From: an uncultured Clostridia bacterium
GTDB taxonomy: Bacteria > Bacillota > Clostridia > Oscillospirales > Acutalibacteraceae
NCBI GenBank assembly: GCA_927362715.1
Contig: CAKMIX010000008.1
Location: 45,559 to 109,558 of the forward strand
Length of the DNA: 64,000 bases
Direction: 5' to 3'
Below the pieces are notes generated by a model that ran no database searches, had not been told where the DNA came from, and was given only the letters and a program-made list of their open reading frames with translations. Shown here piece by piece: positions 43,582-51,646 of this stretch (position 1 is its first letter; each line of letters begins with the position of its first letter). Made by a program: the position numbers and the translations under genes.

Positions 43582-44443
43582 GCTGTTTTCCTCCTCTTTC
43601 AAAAAAATCGCTGCAAAGCAATACGCTGTACTCCCCACCGGCAAAGGGTTCCACACTTTGCGCCAGCAAAACATTCTCCAGCGAAAAGCAGCGCTTCGGT
43701 ACCGAAACACAGGAAACGGAAATCGCACGCAGCATACCTTTACCGCCAATGCTTGCATATGGGATCAAGCGAATATCGGTTCCCGCAATACCCTCGGGCG
43801 GCGCGCCGCCGTCTAAGAAGCTTTGAACGTTCAACGGTGCAAGGCATTTTACCACGCGCGGTTCCGCGATCAGAATAGGTCGATCGGAAAAGCCGTCCGA
43901 AAGCCCGTGCCCCGTGTCAAGCAAAGCCTTTTCACAAATACATTTTCCGTTGTTCGTAAGCGTAATGTCAAAAAGCCTGTCATCCGGGGCGCGGCGGCGC
44001 AGAAGTTTGGACAGAAGTGTTAAAAACCCGTAGCATAAAAGTGCAAACAGCAAAAGCACACGGATATTCAGGTCAAAATACACGGCGCCGTTCTGGATTG
44101 CCATATTCTGCGGACGAAACAGGAGATAAGTGCCGAGCATCAGTCCCGCGAATATAAAACTGACGGTAAAATACGCGCTGACGCTTTTAAGCAAATCGCG
44201 CAGCCCGTGTATAGGAAATGCCGCAAGTACAATCAAGACACAGGCGGCGATATGCATCGGGATGAACAGCCAAACGGGTAATGGCGGCAGAAAAATCACC
44301 AGCGCATATGCGCCGCCGAACAGCGCACCGAGCAAAATACGCCGGCGGCGCACCGTTTTGCGCAGCAGCGCACGAGCCAGCAGCAGCAAAAAATAATCTA
44401 TGATGATATTCATGACCAGCAAAACATCAACATATACAACCAT
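43418..44443 (-). CDS. spoIIGA: Sigma-E processing peptidase SpoIIGA
   Basis: Five N-terminal membrane segments ([19 protein letters not shown] onwards) precede an aspartic protease domain with [19 protein letters not shown] (catalytic Asp near residue 175) and [15 protein letters not shown]. The family normally ends just before the sigE ribosome site. Here the frame (341 codons from ATG 44443) does not stop there but continues 164 nt into sigE in another frame; residues after about 287 ([12 protein letters not shown]...) show no family resemblance. The junction is a T7 tract at 43611-43617; an eighth T would end the protein as CSDFF. GGGGGCG precedes ATG 44443. Confidence 0.9.
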   Translation of the reverse strand: MVVYVDVLLVMNIIIDYFLLLLARALLRKTVRRRRILLGALFGGAYALVIFLPPLPVWLFIPMHIAACVLIVLAAFPIHGLRDLLKSVSAYFTVSFIFAGLMLGTYLLFRPQNMAIQNGAVYFDLNIRVLLLFALLCYGFLTLLSKLLRRRAPDDRLFDITLTNNGKCICEKALLDTGHGLSDGFSDRPILIAEPRVVKCLAPLNVQSFLDGGAPPEGIAGTDIRLIPYASIGGKGMLRAISVSCVSVPKRCFSLENVLLAQSVEPFAGGEYSVLLCSDFFERGGKQHVQKNKGLVSKTESTAFLQGCSLHKRFGDLAGTFVQSARRRIASTSFRRGNMRP

Positions 44444-44456
44444 ATAAGCGCCCCCA

Positions 44457-44490
44457 AAAAAGTCCGACACCGTTATTATAACGATGTCGG
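44457..44490 (-). terminator. Terminator of the pyr-ruvX operon, overlapping the spoIIG promoter
   Basis: Reverse-strand stem of 13 bp (44478-44490 with 44464-44476, one T-G pair), a 1-nt formal loop, then ACTTTTTT. The TATAAT of the following promoter lies at its apex. Confidence 0.75.
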
Positions 44491-44507
44491 ATTTGATAAT
44501 TTGTCAA
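44475..44507 (-). promoter_or_regulatory. spoIIG-type promoter with 21-bp spacer and 0A-box-like sites
   Basis: Reverse-strand TTGACA (44502-44507) and TATAAT (44475-44480) are 21 bp apart, as in Bacillus spoIIG, which needs Spo0A~P to overcome the long spacer. TTTGACA overlapping the -35 and TCCGACA within the spacer each differ by one base from the 0A box TTCGACA. Confidence 0.6.
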
Positions 44508-44520
44508 ATTGTGGGCGCAT

Positions 44521-44934
44521 TTATGATTTCGCAGTGCGCAAATAATCCTCCAAAATCATAACGGCAGACACGGCATCGATCACGGCCTTCCGCTTTTTGC
44601 CGCGCGTGTTCGTGACGTTGAGCGCGCGGTGCGCGGCTACGGTCGTCAAACGCTCGTCCTGAAAATCCACGGGAAGCGCACATAGCTCATGAAGCTGCTC
44701 TGCAAACGCACGGCAGCTTTGGGCGCGAAAGCCCTCTGTGCCGTCCATGTTCTTCGGAAGCCCCACGACAATTTTTTGCGCACCGCGCTCTTTTGCGACC
44801 TCGGAAATACGGGCGGCAAGCGCATTTGCATCGGTCTCATGCAATACCGTTACGGGTGACGCGAGCATTTCCATGGCGTCACAAACGGCAAGCCCCGTGC
44901 GCGCATCGCCGTAATCGACTGCCAAGATCACCAT
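44521..44934 (-). CDS. ruvX: Putative pre-16S rRNA nuclease / Holliday junction resolvase (YqgF/RuvX)
   Basis: A 137-residue RNase H-fold protein: ILAVDYGDARTGLAVCD (first catalytic Asp), VVGLPKNMDGTEGFRAQ, VDFQDERLTTVAAHRAL (Glu) and KAVIDAVSAVMILEDYL (last Asp). The family trims the 5' end of 16S rRNA precursor. Its start overlaps the pyrD stop by 7 nt, so it is translated with the pyrimidine operon. A much longer open frame exists upstream but overlaps pyrD. Confidence 0.92.
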   Translation of the reverse strand: MVILAVDYGDARTGLAVCDAMEMLASPVTVLHETDANALAARISEVAKERGAQKIVVGLPKNMDGTEGFRAQSCRAFAEQLHELCALPVDFQDERLTTVAAHRALNVTNTRGKKRKAVIDAVSAVMILEDYLRTAKS

Positions 44935-45839
44935 GGCTGTACCGTCCCAACAATATCGGAAACGCTGTTTTCGCCTTTTGCGTCCAAATATTCTTCGATG
45001 CCTGCAATCACCTTGAGCGGGATATACGCATCTGTAAAGTTCGCGGCACCGATCTGCACCGCGCATGCACCCGCCAACAGCATTTCCACGGCGTCCTGCC
45101 ACTTGGTGATGCCGCCCATACCGACCACGGGGATCTTGACGCGGTTTGCCGCCTGCCAAACCATGCGAAGCGCCACGGGGAACACCGCAGCACCCGAAAG
45201 CCCGCCGGTATTGTTGCGTAAAATGGGTCTGCGGGAATTTACATCGATACGCATACCCGTCAGCGTATTGATCAAAGAGATCGCGTCCGCACCGCCTGCT
45301 TCCGCTGCGGCGGCAATCTCAGAAATATCCGTTACATTCGGCGTCAGCTTCATCATGATCGGCTTATCCGAAACAGATTTACAAAGCTTTGTTATGCTTT
45401 CGACCGCCTGCGGACTCGTGCCAAACGACACGCCGCCCGCTTTAACATTCGGACAGGAAATATTGACTTCAATGATGTCTACCGCACTGTCCTGCAAGCG
45501 GCGGATCGTCTCCGCGTATTCGTCCTCCGTGCTGCCCGCGACATTCGCGATCACCACGACGTCTTGGGACGCGAGATACGGCAGATCGTCTTGCAGGAAG
45601 GCATCCACGCCGGGGTTTTGCAGCCCGACGGAATTGAGCATGCCCGCAGGCGTCTCTGCAATACGTGGCGCAGGATTGCCGAGCCGTTCATGCAGCGTTG
45701 TGCCTTTACAGGAAATGCCGCCGAGCCGTGATATATCATAAAGCCGCGCATATTCTCGGCCGAAGCCGAATGTGCCGCTTGCGGTGATCACAGGATTTTT
45801 AAGCGTTACGCCCGCGATATTCACGCGCATATCAGCCAT
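44928..45839 (-). CDS. pyrD: Dihydroorotate dehydrogenase B, catalytic subunit
   Basis: A 303-residue FMN barrel of the class 1B type: NPVITASGTFGFGREYARL, NSVGLQNPGVDAFL, EVNISCPNVKAGG with the catalytic cysteine, MMKLTPNVTD, INTLTGMRIDV, GMGGITKWQDAVEMLLAGA. It works as a heterotetramer with PyrK, using NAD+. GGGAGG lies inside pyrK, whose stop it overlaps by 8 nt. Confidence 0.96.
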   Translation of the reverse strand: MADMRVNIAGVTLKNPVITASGTFGFGREYARLYDISRLGGISCKGTTLHERLGNPAPRIAETPAGMLNSVGLQNPGVDAFLQDDLPYLASQDVVVIANVAGSTEDEYAETIRRLQDSAVDIIEVNISCPNVKAGGVSFGTSPQAVESITKLCKSVSDKPIMMKLTPNVTDISEIAAAAEAGGADAISLINTLTGMRIDVNSRRPILRNNTGGLSGAAVFPVALRMVWQAANRVKIPVVGMGGITKWQDAVEMLLAGACAVQIGAANFTDAYIPLKVIAGIEEYLDAKGENSVSDIVGTVQPW

Positions 45840-46599
45840 TGAAATCGACCTCCCTTGCGTCAAATACCGGGCCGTTTTTGCAGACATGGCGCATATGCTC
45901 GCCGTCTGCATCATGCGTTTTACAGGCGCACACAAGGCAAGCGCCTACACCGCAGCCCATACGCTGTTCCAGAGAAACATAGCACTGTACGTTTTTGGCT
46001 TTGCAAAGCGCTGCAACGTTTTTGAGCATCGGCATCGGTCCGCACGCATACACGACCGCGTCGGGCAGCGCCTCCAGCCGCTCTTTTAAAATATCTGTCA
46101 CGAACCCTTTGGTTCCAAACGAGCCGTCATCCGTCGTGACAGCAACGCGCCGGCAGGCGCTTTCAAATTTATCCAGCAAAATAACCTGTGCTTCGGAACG
46201 AAATCCGAGAATTGCCTCAGCATTCTCACCGTAATCCTGCGCAGCGCCGAGCATGGGCGGGCAGCCGATACCGCCGCCGACAAAGATCGCGGGTTTCTCA
46301 GGATCGGGGAAAAAGCCGTTGCCTAAAGGGCCGAGAATATTGATGACGTCCCCCTCATTCCTGGAGGCCAGCCACTCGGTACCTTCGCCGCGCACCTCAA
46401 ACACCAGGGTGAGCGTGCCGTTTTCTTTATCGATCTCGCAAATGGAGATCGGCCGGCGCAAGGGCTTTTCGCCGCAGCGGATATGCACGAACCGTCCGCA
46501 CCAGCTCTCTTTAGCCAATTTCGGACAATCTACCGTAAACGCATAGGTCGTTGCATTCAGTTTATCTTTGCGTTGGATCGTAAAGTCAGCTTGCAGCAT
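45832..46599 (-). CDS. pyrK: Dihydroorotate dehydrogenase B, electron transfer subunit
   Basis: A 255-residue ferredoxin-reductase-like protein: FAD motif RRPISICEID, NAD motif FVGGGIGCPPML, and the four [2Fe-2S] cysteines in RMGCGVGACLVCACK and HVCKNGPVF. It passes electrons from PyrD to NAD+. AGAGGAG precedes the ATG. Overlaps pyrD and follows carB after 23 nt. All cofactor residues are intact, in contrast to the neighbouring CarA/CarB. Confidence 0.96.
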   Translation of the reverse strand: MLQADFTIQRKDKLNATTYAFTVDCPKLAKESWCGRFVHIRCGEKPLRRPISICEIDKENGTLTLVFEVRGEGTEWLASRNEGDVINILGPLGNGFFPDPEKPAIFVGGGIGCPPMLGAAQDYGENAEAILGFRSEAQVILLDKFESACRRVAVTTDDGSFGTKGFVTDILKERLEALPDAVVYACGPMPMLKNVAALCKAKNVQCYVSLEQRMGCGVGACLVCACKTHDADGEHMRHVCKNGPVFDAREVDFNG

Positions 46600-46622
46600 T
46601 TCGCAAAGCTCCTCTCGGGATA

Positions 46623-49622
46623 TTACAGGCTTTCCACATACAGCTCCTGCGCCGCGCTGTTTTCGGCAAGGCAGGATGCGAGCGCCGCCGCGGTCTCCAC
46701 CGACGGCAATACCGGGATGCGGCGCAGCAGCGCCGTGCGGCGGATGCGCACTTCATCGGCGTTTTTCGCCGCCGTCGGCTGTGCCGTAGAAACAAGGTAG
46801 GACAGCCGATTTTGAAGGATCAAGGTCAGCGTGTTCGGAGAGCCCTCATGGATCTTACGTACAGCATTCGCAGCTACGTGATTGGCATTCAATAGTTTTG
46901 CCGTGTTTGACGTCGCATATACCTTAAAGCCCAGTTTTTGGAAGGCGGCGGCAAGCGCGGCGCTTGCCGGTTTGTCGGAATCCGCAACGGAGATCAGGAC
47001 CCCGCCCGTGCGCTTCATGCGCATCCCGGAGGCAATAAAACCTTTGAGCAGCGCTTCATCGAACCGCCTGCCGACGCCGATGACTTCCCCTGTGGACTGC
47101 ATCTCACCGCCGAGCTGCACATCCGTACCGGTAAGCTGCTCGAAGCTGAACACCGGCACACGGACAAACGATTTCTGCGGCTCTTTATAAAGTCCCGTAC
47201 CGATGCCGATATCCGAAAGCGTCTCGCCAAGCATCAGGCGCGTTGCAAATTCGATGATCGGCAGCGCTGTAGCCTTCGATAAAAACGGAATATTGCGTGT
47301 AGCAACAACGCTGGCGCTCGAAACATATACAGCATTGTCGTAGATGACGAACTGAATATTAAGCAAGCCCTTAAAGCCAAGTTCCCGCACGAGACGACCC
47401 GTGAACTCGACGATCTCTTCTTTTACCGCGTCAGAAAGCGTCACAGCGGGAAAAGCGGAAATCGAGTCACCGGAATGTACGCTCGCCTTTTCAATATGCT
47501 CACAAATACCGGGAATGAGAAATTCCGACCCATCCGAGAGCACATCTACCTCAGCGCCCTTGCCGATCATCACGCGACGGTTGTTGGTATGGCGGATGTT
47601 GAGCTTATCCAGAATATCAAAAAACGCAATTTTATTTTTTAACATTCGATGCGCTTCCGCATCCGCGCCGTATACTGTGATTCCCATGTCACGCAGCAGC
47701 TCGGATTTACGAACCGCCTCGCCGCCACCGAAAGCAAGGATCGCGCCGTCGGGTCTCTCCGTTTCGCAGACAGCCGCAACATCCTCCGCTGTGATCGGGT
47801 CAACATACAGCTTATCTGCCGCAGCAAAATCCGTTGTGTTCGCCGCGGGGTTGTTATTAAGCATGACGGTCTCAAAGCCGAAATCCTTCAGCGTGCGCAG
47901 CGCAAGGAACGCCGCATAGTCACGATCCGTGCCCAGCCCGATGGAGGTAGGGCCGGCGCCGACAACGAGGATCTTTTTCTTTTGCTGCGGATGCTCGCGC
48001 AGGAACATCGCCGCCTCATTATCCTCATCCCATGCAGAGTAAAAATAGGGCTTGCGCACATCAAATTCTGCGGCACAAGTATCGACCGTGTTAAAAGAAT
48101 GTGCAACATGATACGGCAAATCTTCTTTTCCGCTGACCGCCGCGATCACACTGTCGAGAAAGCCAAGGTGCTTGGCGCACAAATAGCTTTCTTCCGAAAG
48201 CTCTGCACGAAGTGCCGCCTCGGCATCGGCTATGTTCTGCAGCTTGGACAGGAAAAACAGGTCGATTCCCGTAATCTCATGCAGGCGATACAGCGAAAAG
48301 CCGCGCTTAATGGCTTCATATACCGTGAATATTCGCTCGTTATCTGGGCTGCAAAGCCGCGCTTCCAGCTCCGCATCGGACGACATCCGCAATTTGGGAA
48401 GCCCAATGTGCTGTGTTTTCGGGTGGATGGAACGGATCGCTTTCAAGAGGGCAAGTTCAAAGCCTGTACCGATCGCAAAAGCCTCGCCGGTCGCTTTCAT
48501 CTTTGCGCCAAGACGACGGTCGGCACTGTCGCCGAACTGTTCAAAGGACCATTTCGGCACACGTACGGCACAGTAGTCGAGCGCAGGTTCATTGGCGGCG
48601 GTGGTCACACCCGTCAATTCATTGGGGATCTCATAGAGCCGCTCGCCGAGCGCCACATGCGCGCAGACCGACGCGATCGGATAGCCCGTCGCTTTGGAGA
48701 TGAGCGCCGTCGTGCGGTTGAGCTCGGGCTCGACACTCAAAACATAATAGGTGCCGTTCGTCGGATGCAGCGCAAAACGCACAATACAAGCGCCGACGAT
48801 CTGCAAATAGCCAGCGATCTTACGAGCGGCGCGGCGCAGCATCATAAGTTCGGCATCCGTCAACGTCTGCGCGGGCAAGACGATCACACTGTCGCCTGAG
48901 TGTACGCCGACCGTGTCCATGCTTTCCGTGCTGCACACGCTGATGGCGTTGCCGTCTGCATCGCGCACAACGGCGAGCTCGATTTCTTTATACGCGTCCA
49001 CACACTTCTGCAAATGCACCTGCCCGACCAGCGACTGCGCGGCAAAATCTGAAAACACCGAAGTAAGCTCATCCGAGTTCCGGCATACTGTGCTGCCACC
49101 GTTTTCAGCTGAAAACGCAGCCTGTATGCGCACAGGATACCCCGCATCCTCAGAAAAAGCGATCGCTTCCGCCTCACTGCCGGCGATTTCCGCAGGCAAA
49201 TACGGTTCATCCGCACGCTGCAGCATGGATTGCAGCGCCTGCGCGTTATGGATGCTTTTGATGACTTCGGGCTGCGCGCCCAAAAGGACCGCGCCATGTT
49301 CCTCTAAGTATCCGTTCTGCGAAAGCTCCAGACAAATTTCCAAGCCTGTTTTGCCGCCTGCCGTCGCTAAAATAGCATCGGGCTGCTCGATTTCGATGAT
49401 CTTTTTTATGACCTCACTGCTGAGCGGCTCCAAATAAACGGTATCCGCAACCCCGTGTTCCGTCATGACTGTTGCAGGATTCGAGTTTGCCACGACGACC
49501 TGAATTCCAGCTGATCGCAATACACGGCACATCTGTACGCCCGCATAGTCAAATTCGCTCGACTGCCCGATAACAACAGGACCCGCGCCGATCACAAGGA
49601 TTTTTTTAAACAGAGATCTCAT
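46623..49622 (-). CDS. carB: Carbamoyl-phosphate synthase large-chain homologue lacking active-site residues
   Basis: 999 residues against about 1070 in the family. The overall layout is kept: N-terminal Rossmann-type IGAGPVVIGQSSEFDY, two carboxy/carbamate-phosphate halves, the oligomerisation region (about 410-545, VDTCAAEF at 513-520) and an allosteric MGS-like domain (about 870-999, KIHEG). But both ATP-grasp sites are broken. In half 1, GYPVIVRP is GYPVRIQA (161-168) and the metal motif IEVNPR is LSVEPE (295-300), with the Gln ligand now Arg282. In half 2, IEVNPR is SSASVV (768-773), and about 65 residues including GYPVLVRPSYVLGGRAM are missing near residue 680. The frame is clean and ATGA-coupled to carA. 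Compared from memory of the family. Confidence 0.88.
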   Translation of the reverse strand: MRSLFKKILVIGAGPVVIGQSSEFDYAGVQMCRVLRSAGIQVVVANSNPATVMTEHGVADTVYLEPLSSEVIKKIIEIEQPDAILATAGGKTGLEICLELSQNGYLEEHGAVLLGAQPEVIKSIHNAQALQSMLQRADEPYLPAEIAGSEAEAIAFSEDAGYPVRIQAAFSAENGGSTVCRNSDELTSVFSDFAAQSLVGQVHLQKCVDAYKEIELAVVRDADGNAISVCSTESMDTVGVHSGDSVIVLPAQTLTDAELMMLRRAARKIAGYLQIVGACIVRFALHPTNGTYYVLSVEPELNRTTALISKATGYPIASVCAHVALGERLYEIPNELTGVTTAANEPALDYCAVRVPKWSFEQFGDSADRRLGAKMKATGEAFAIGTGFELALLKAIRSIHPKTQHIGLPKLRMSSDAELEARLCSPDNERIFTVYEAIKRGFSLYRLHEITGIDLFFLSKLQNIADAEAALRAELSEESYLCAKHLGFLDSVIAAVSGKEDLPYHVAHSFNTVDTCAAEFDVRKPYFYSAWDEDNEAAMFLREHPQQKKKILVVGAGPTSIGLGTDRDYAAFLALRTLKDFGFETVMLNNNPAANTTDFAAADKLYVDPITAEDVAAVCETERPDGAILAFGGGEAVRKSELLRDMGITVYGADAEAHRMLKNKIAFFDILDKLNIRHTNNRRVMIGKGAEVDVLSDGSEFLIPGICEHIEKASVHSGDSISAFPAVTLSDAVKEEIVEFTGRLVRELGFKGLLNIQFVIYDNAVYVSSASVVATRNIPFLSKATALPIIEFATRLMLGETLSDIGIGTGLYKEPQKSFVRVPVFSFEQLTGTDVQLGGEMQSTGEVIGVGRRFDEALLKGFIASGMRMKRTGGVLISVADSDKPASAALAAAFQKLGFKVYATSNTAKLLNANHVAANAVRKIHEGSPNTLTLILQNRLSYLVSTAQPTAAKNADEVRIRRTALLRRIPVLPSVETAAALASCLAENSAAQELYVESL

Positions 49623-50701
49623 TTGCGCGCCTCCCCCATCATTTGCATAAAGCGGTCAAATACCCACGACGTGCTGCTGGCCGGATCTGCGCTTGGCGTA
49701 AACTGAACACTGAAGCCCGGGAAAGCACGATAAAAGAGCCCTTCCACAGAACCGTCATTCACATTCGTCAGGAAAACCTCTGCGCAGTCTGTTGAAACAC
49801 TTTCACGCCGCACGGCGTAGCCGTGGTTTTGTTCGGTGACCATTAAACGGTTGGTATGCGCGCACAGCACGGGCTGGTTGGAGCCTCGATGTCCCTGATG
49901 CATTTTTTCGATCTGTGCACCTGCTGCCAGCGCAAGCATTTGGTGTCCAAGTCCAACGGCAAAAATCGGAATACCGAGCTTTGTCATTTCAGCGATCTCC
50001 CGCACAAAAGCCGGGTTATCATCCGGGTCGGCCGGACCGTCCGAAAGGAAAATCCCGTCGGGAGACAGCGCGCGCACCTGCTCGGCAGTGTAAGAAGCGG
50101 GTAAAAGCTCCAGTGAGCAATCGCGTTCAATAAAGCCCTCTAAGATCTCACGGGGAAAGCCGTAATCCATCACGCATACGCGGTATTTTTCCGACCCAGC
50201 TTTGATTTCCTGCGGCTCTCGTATTGTGATCGCCTCTACCGCGCCGGAAATGGTATAGGCACGGATGTGTTCGAGCAACGTGTCTTTGTCGTCCAAGCTG
50301 TCTGTGATCGCACCTTTGACATAACCCTTGTCACGCAAAGCGCGCGTCAAGCGGCGCATATCGATGCCGCAAAGCCCGACGATCCCACGCGAACGCAAGT
50401 ATTCATCCAAAGTGCGTTCGCCTTCGGCTGTTACATCGCACCATTCGCGCACGATATACCCGTTCGCCATGATATCCGAAGTTCGGTTTTGTGCCGTGAC
50501 CCCGCGATTGCCGACGAGCGGATAGGTCTGCGCTACGATCTGCCCATAATAGGTCGGATCAGACAAAAGTGAGGTATAGGACGCCGTGCAGGTATTAAAT
50601 ACGACCTCGCCGACAGCGGTACCCCGCTTTCCCATTGAAAGGCCTTCAAACAGTGTTCCGTCCTCAAGCAGCAGATACGCTTTCTGCGGATTTCGACTCA
50701 T
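49619..50701 (-). CDS. carA: Carbamoyl-phosphate synthase small-chain homologue lacking the glutaminase triad
   Basis: 360 residues, normal length. The N-terminal domain is typical (GEVVFNTCTASYTSLLSDPTYYGQ region, GNRGV, GLCGIDMRRLTRALRDKG) and so is most of the class I amidotransferase fold (DGIFLSDGPADP, GHQMLALAAGA, GHRGSNQPV, TEQNHGYAV). The catalytic residues are gone: the nucleophile Cys in GICLGHQ is Gly250 (AVGLGHQ), and the His and Glu of SVQYHPEA are Thr335 and Ser337 (SVQFTPSA). It therefore cannot hydrolyse glutamine. AAAGGGG precedes the ATG; pyrF ends 3 nt before it and its stop overlaps carB. Confidence 0.9.
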   Translation of the reverse strand: MSRNPQKAYLLLEDGTLFEGLSMGKRGTAVGEVVFNTCTASYTSLLSDPTYYGQIVAQTYPLVGNRGVTAQNRTSDIMANGYIVREWCDVTAEGERTLDEYLRSRGIVGLCGIDMRRLTRALRDKGYVKGAITDSLDDKDTLLEHIRAYTISGAVEAITIREPQEIKAGSEKYRVCVMDYGFPREILEGFIERDCSLELLPASYTAEQVRALSPDGIFLSDGPADPDDNPAFVREIAEMTKLGIPIFAVGLGHQMLALAAGAQIEKMHQGHRGSNQPVLCAHTNRLMVTEQNHGYAVRRESVSTDCAEVFLTNVNDGSVEGLFYRAFPGFSVQFTPSADPASSTSWVFDRFMQMMGEARK

Positions 50702-50704
50702 AGC

Positions 50705-51637
50705 TCAGTCCCCTTTGCTTTCCGAGATGGCAGCGGCAATATCATCACGCATGCGCAAGGCTTCCGCACGTGCGGCTTTGGCGTAATCCTGCTCATCACA
50801 GCCGTTTTTCTGATAGGCGCACATAATCCCGCGGGAGGAATTGATGATCGCGCCGTCGCCGTTCTTGTCAAACGCGGGTACGACATCCTTTGCCCCACCG
50901 CCCTGTGCACCGTAACCGGGTACGAGGAAAAATGTATGCGGCAGCGCCCCACGCAGCTCGGCAAGCTGCTGCGGATAGGTAGCGCCTACGACCGCGCCGA
51001 CGGCAGAATACCCGTATGCACCGCGTGTCGGCTCGCCCCACGCTTCACACATATCCCCCATGACACGGTACACCGGATTGTCCCCAATGCATTTGTCCTG
51101 CAATTCACCCGAAGAGACGTTGGAGGTTTTGACAAGAACAAAAATGCCTTTATCCTGCGCGGCGCAGATCTCGGTCAGCGGCTTGATGCCGTCCGTACCG
51201 AGATAGCCGTTGACCGTCAGCGCATCCGCGTCAAAAGCCGCGATCTGCTCACCGCGCACAGCTGTCGTGCCGAGATGAGCGGCGGCATAGGCCTGCATCG
51301 TTGCACCAATGTCGTTTCGCTTGCCGTCTGTAATGACAAACATGCCTTTCTTTTTCGCATACGCGATCGTTTCATACAGCGCACGCATACCCTGCCAGCC
51401 ATACATTTCATAATACGCACACTGCGGCTTTACAGCGGGCACGATATCGCAAAGTGCGTCAATAAGACCCTTGTTGAACGTCAGCAAAGCTGCGGCGGCC
51501 GCCTCAAGCGGGTCGCTGTACTTCGAGAATGCTTCGTCACAAATAAACCTCGGCACATAGTCGAGTTTCGGGTCAAGCCCGGCTACCGTTGGATTTTGCA
51601 TATCACGAATTCGCTCGATCAATCTGTCAAACCCCAT
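50705..51637 (-). CDS. pyrF: Orotidine 5'-phosphate decarboxylase, type 2
   Basis: A 310-residue type 2 enzyme: VAGLDPKLDYVP at the start, VPAVKPQCAYYEMYGWQG, and the catalytic Lys-Asp-Lys-Asp block FVITDGKRNDIGATMQAYA. The C-terminal PGYGAQGG and NSSRGIMCAY bind the phosphate. It makes UMP. AGGAGG precedes the ATG. It lies between pyrC and carA with gaps under 10 nt. Confidence 0.96.
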   Translation of the reverse strand: MGFDRLIERIRDMQNPTVAGLDPKLDYVPRFICDEAFSKYSDPLEAAAAALLTFNKGLIDALCDIVPAVKPQCAYYEMYGWQGMRALYETIAYAKKKGMFVITDGKRNDIGATMQAYAAAHLGTTAVRGEQIAAFDADALTVNGYLGTDGIKPLTEICAAQDKGIFVLVKTSNVSSGELQDKCIGDNPVYRVMGDMCEAWGEPTRGAYGYSAVGAVVGATYPQQLAELRGALPHTFFLVPGYGAQGGGAKDVVPAFDKNGDGAIINSSRGIMCAYQKNGCDEQDYAKAARAEALRMRDDIAAAISESKGD

Positions 51638-51646
51638 GATGTCCTC

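Noticed and set aside
43582..43758. N-terminal extension of sigE giving 293 residues
   Set aside because: The extension overlaps the spoIIGA coding sequence; the internal ATG 43581 has a strong AGAGGAGG site and matches the sigma-E pro-sequence start.
44935..45159. Long upstream extension of the ruvX frame
   Set aside because: Arg/Gly-rich translation of the pyrD antisense-free overlap; the known family start is ATG 44934.
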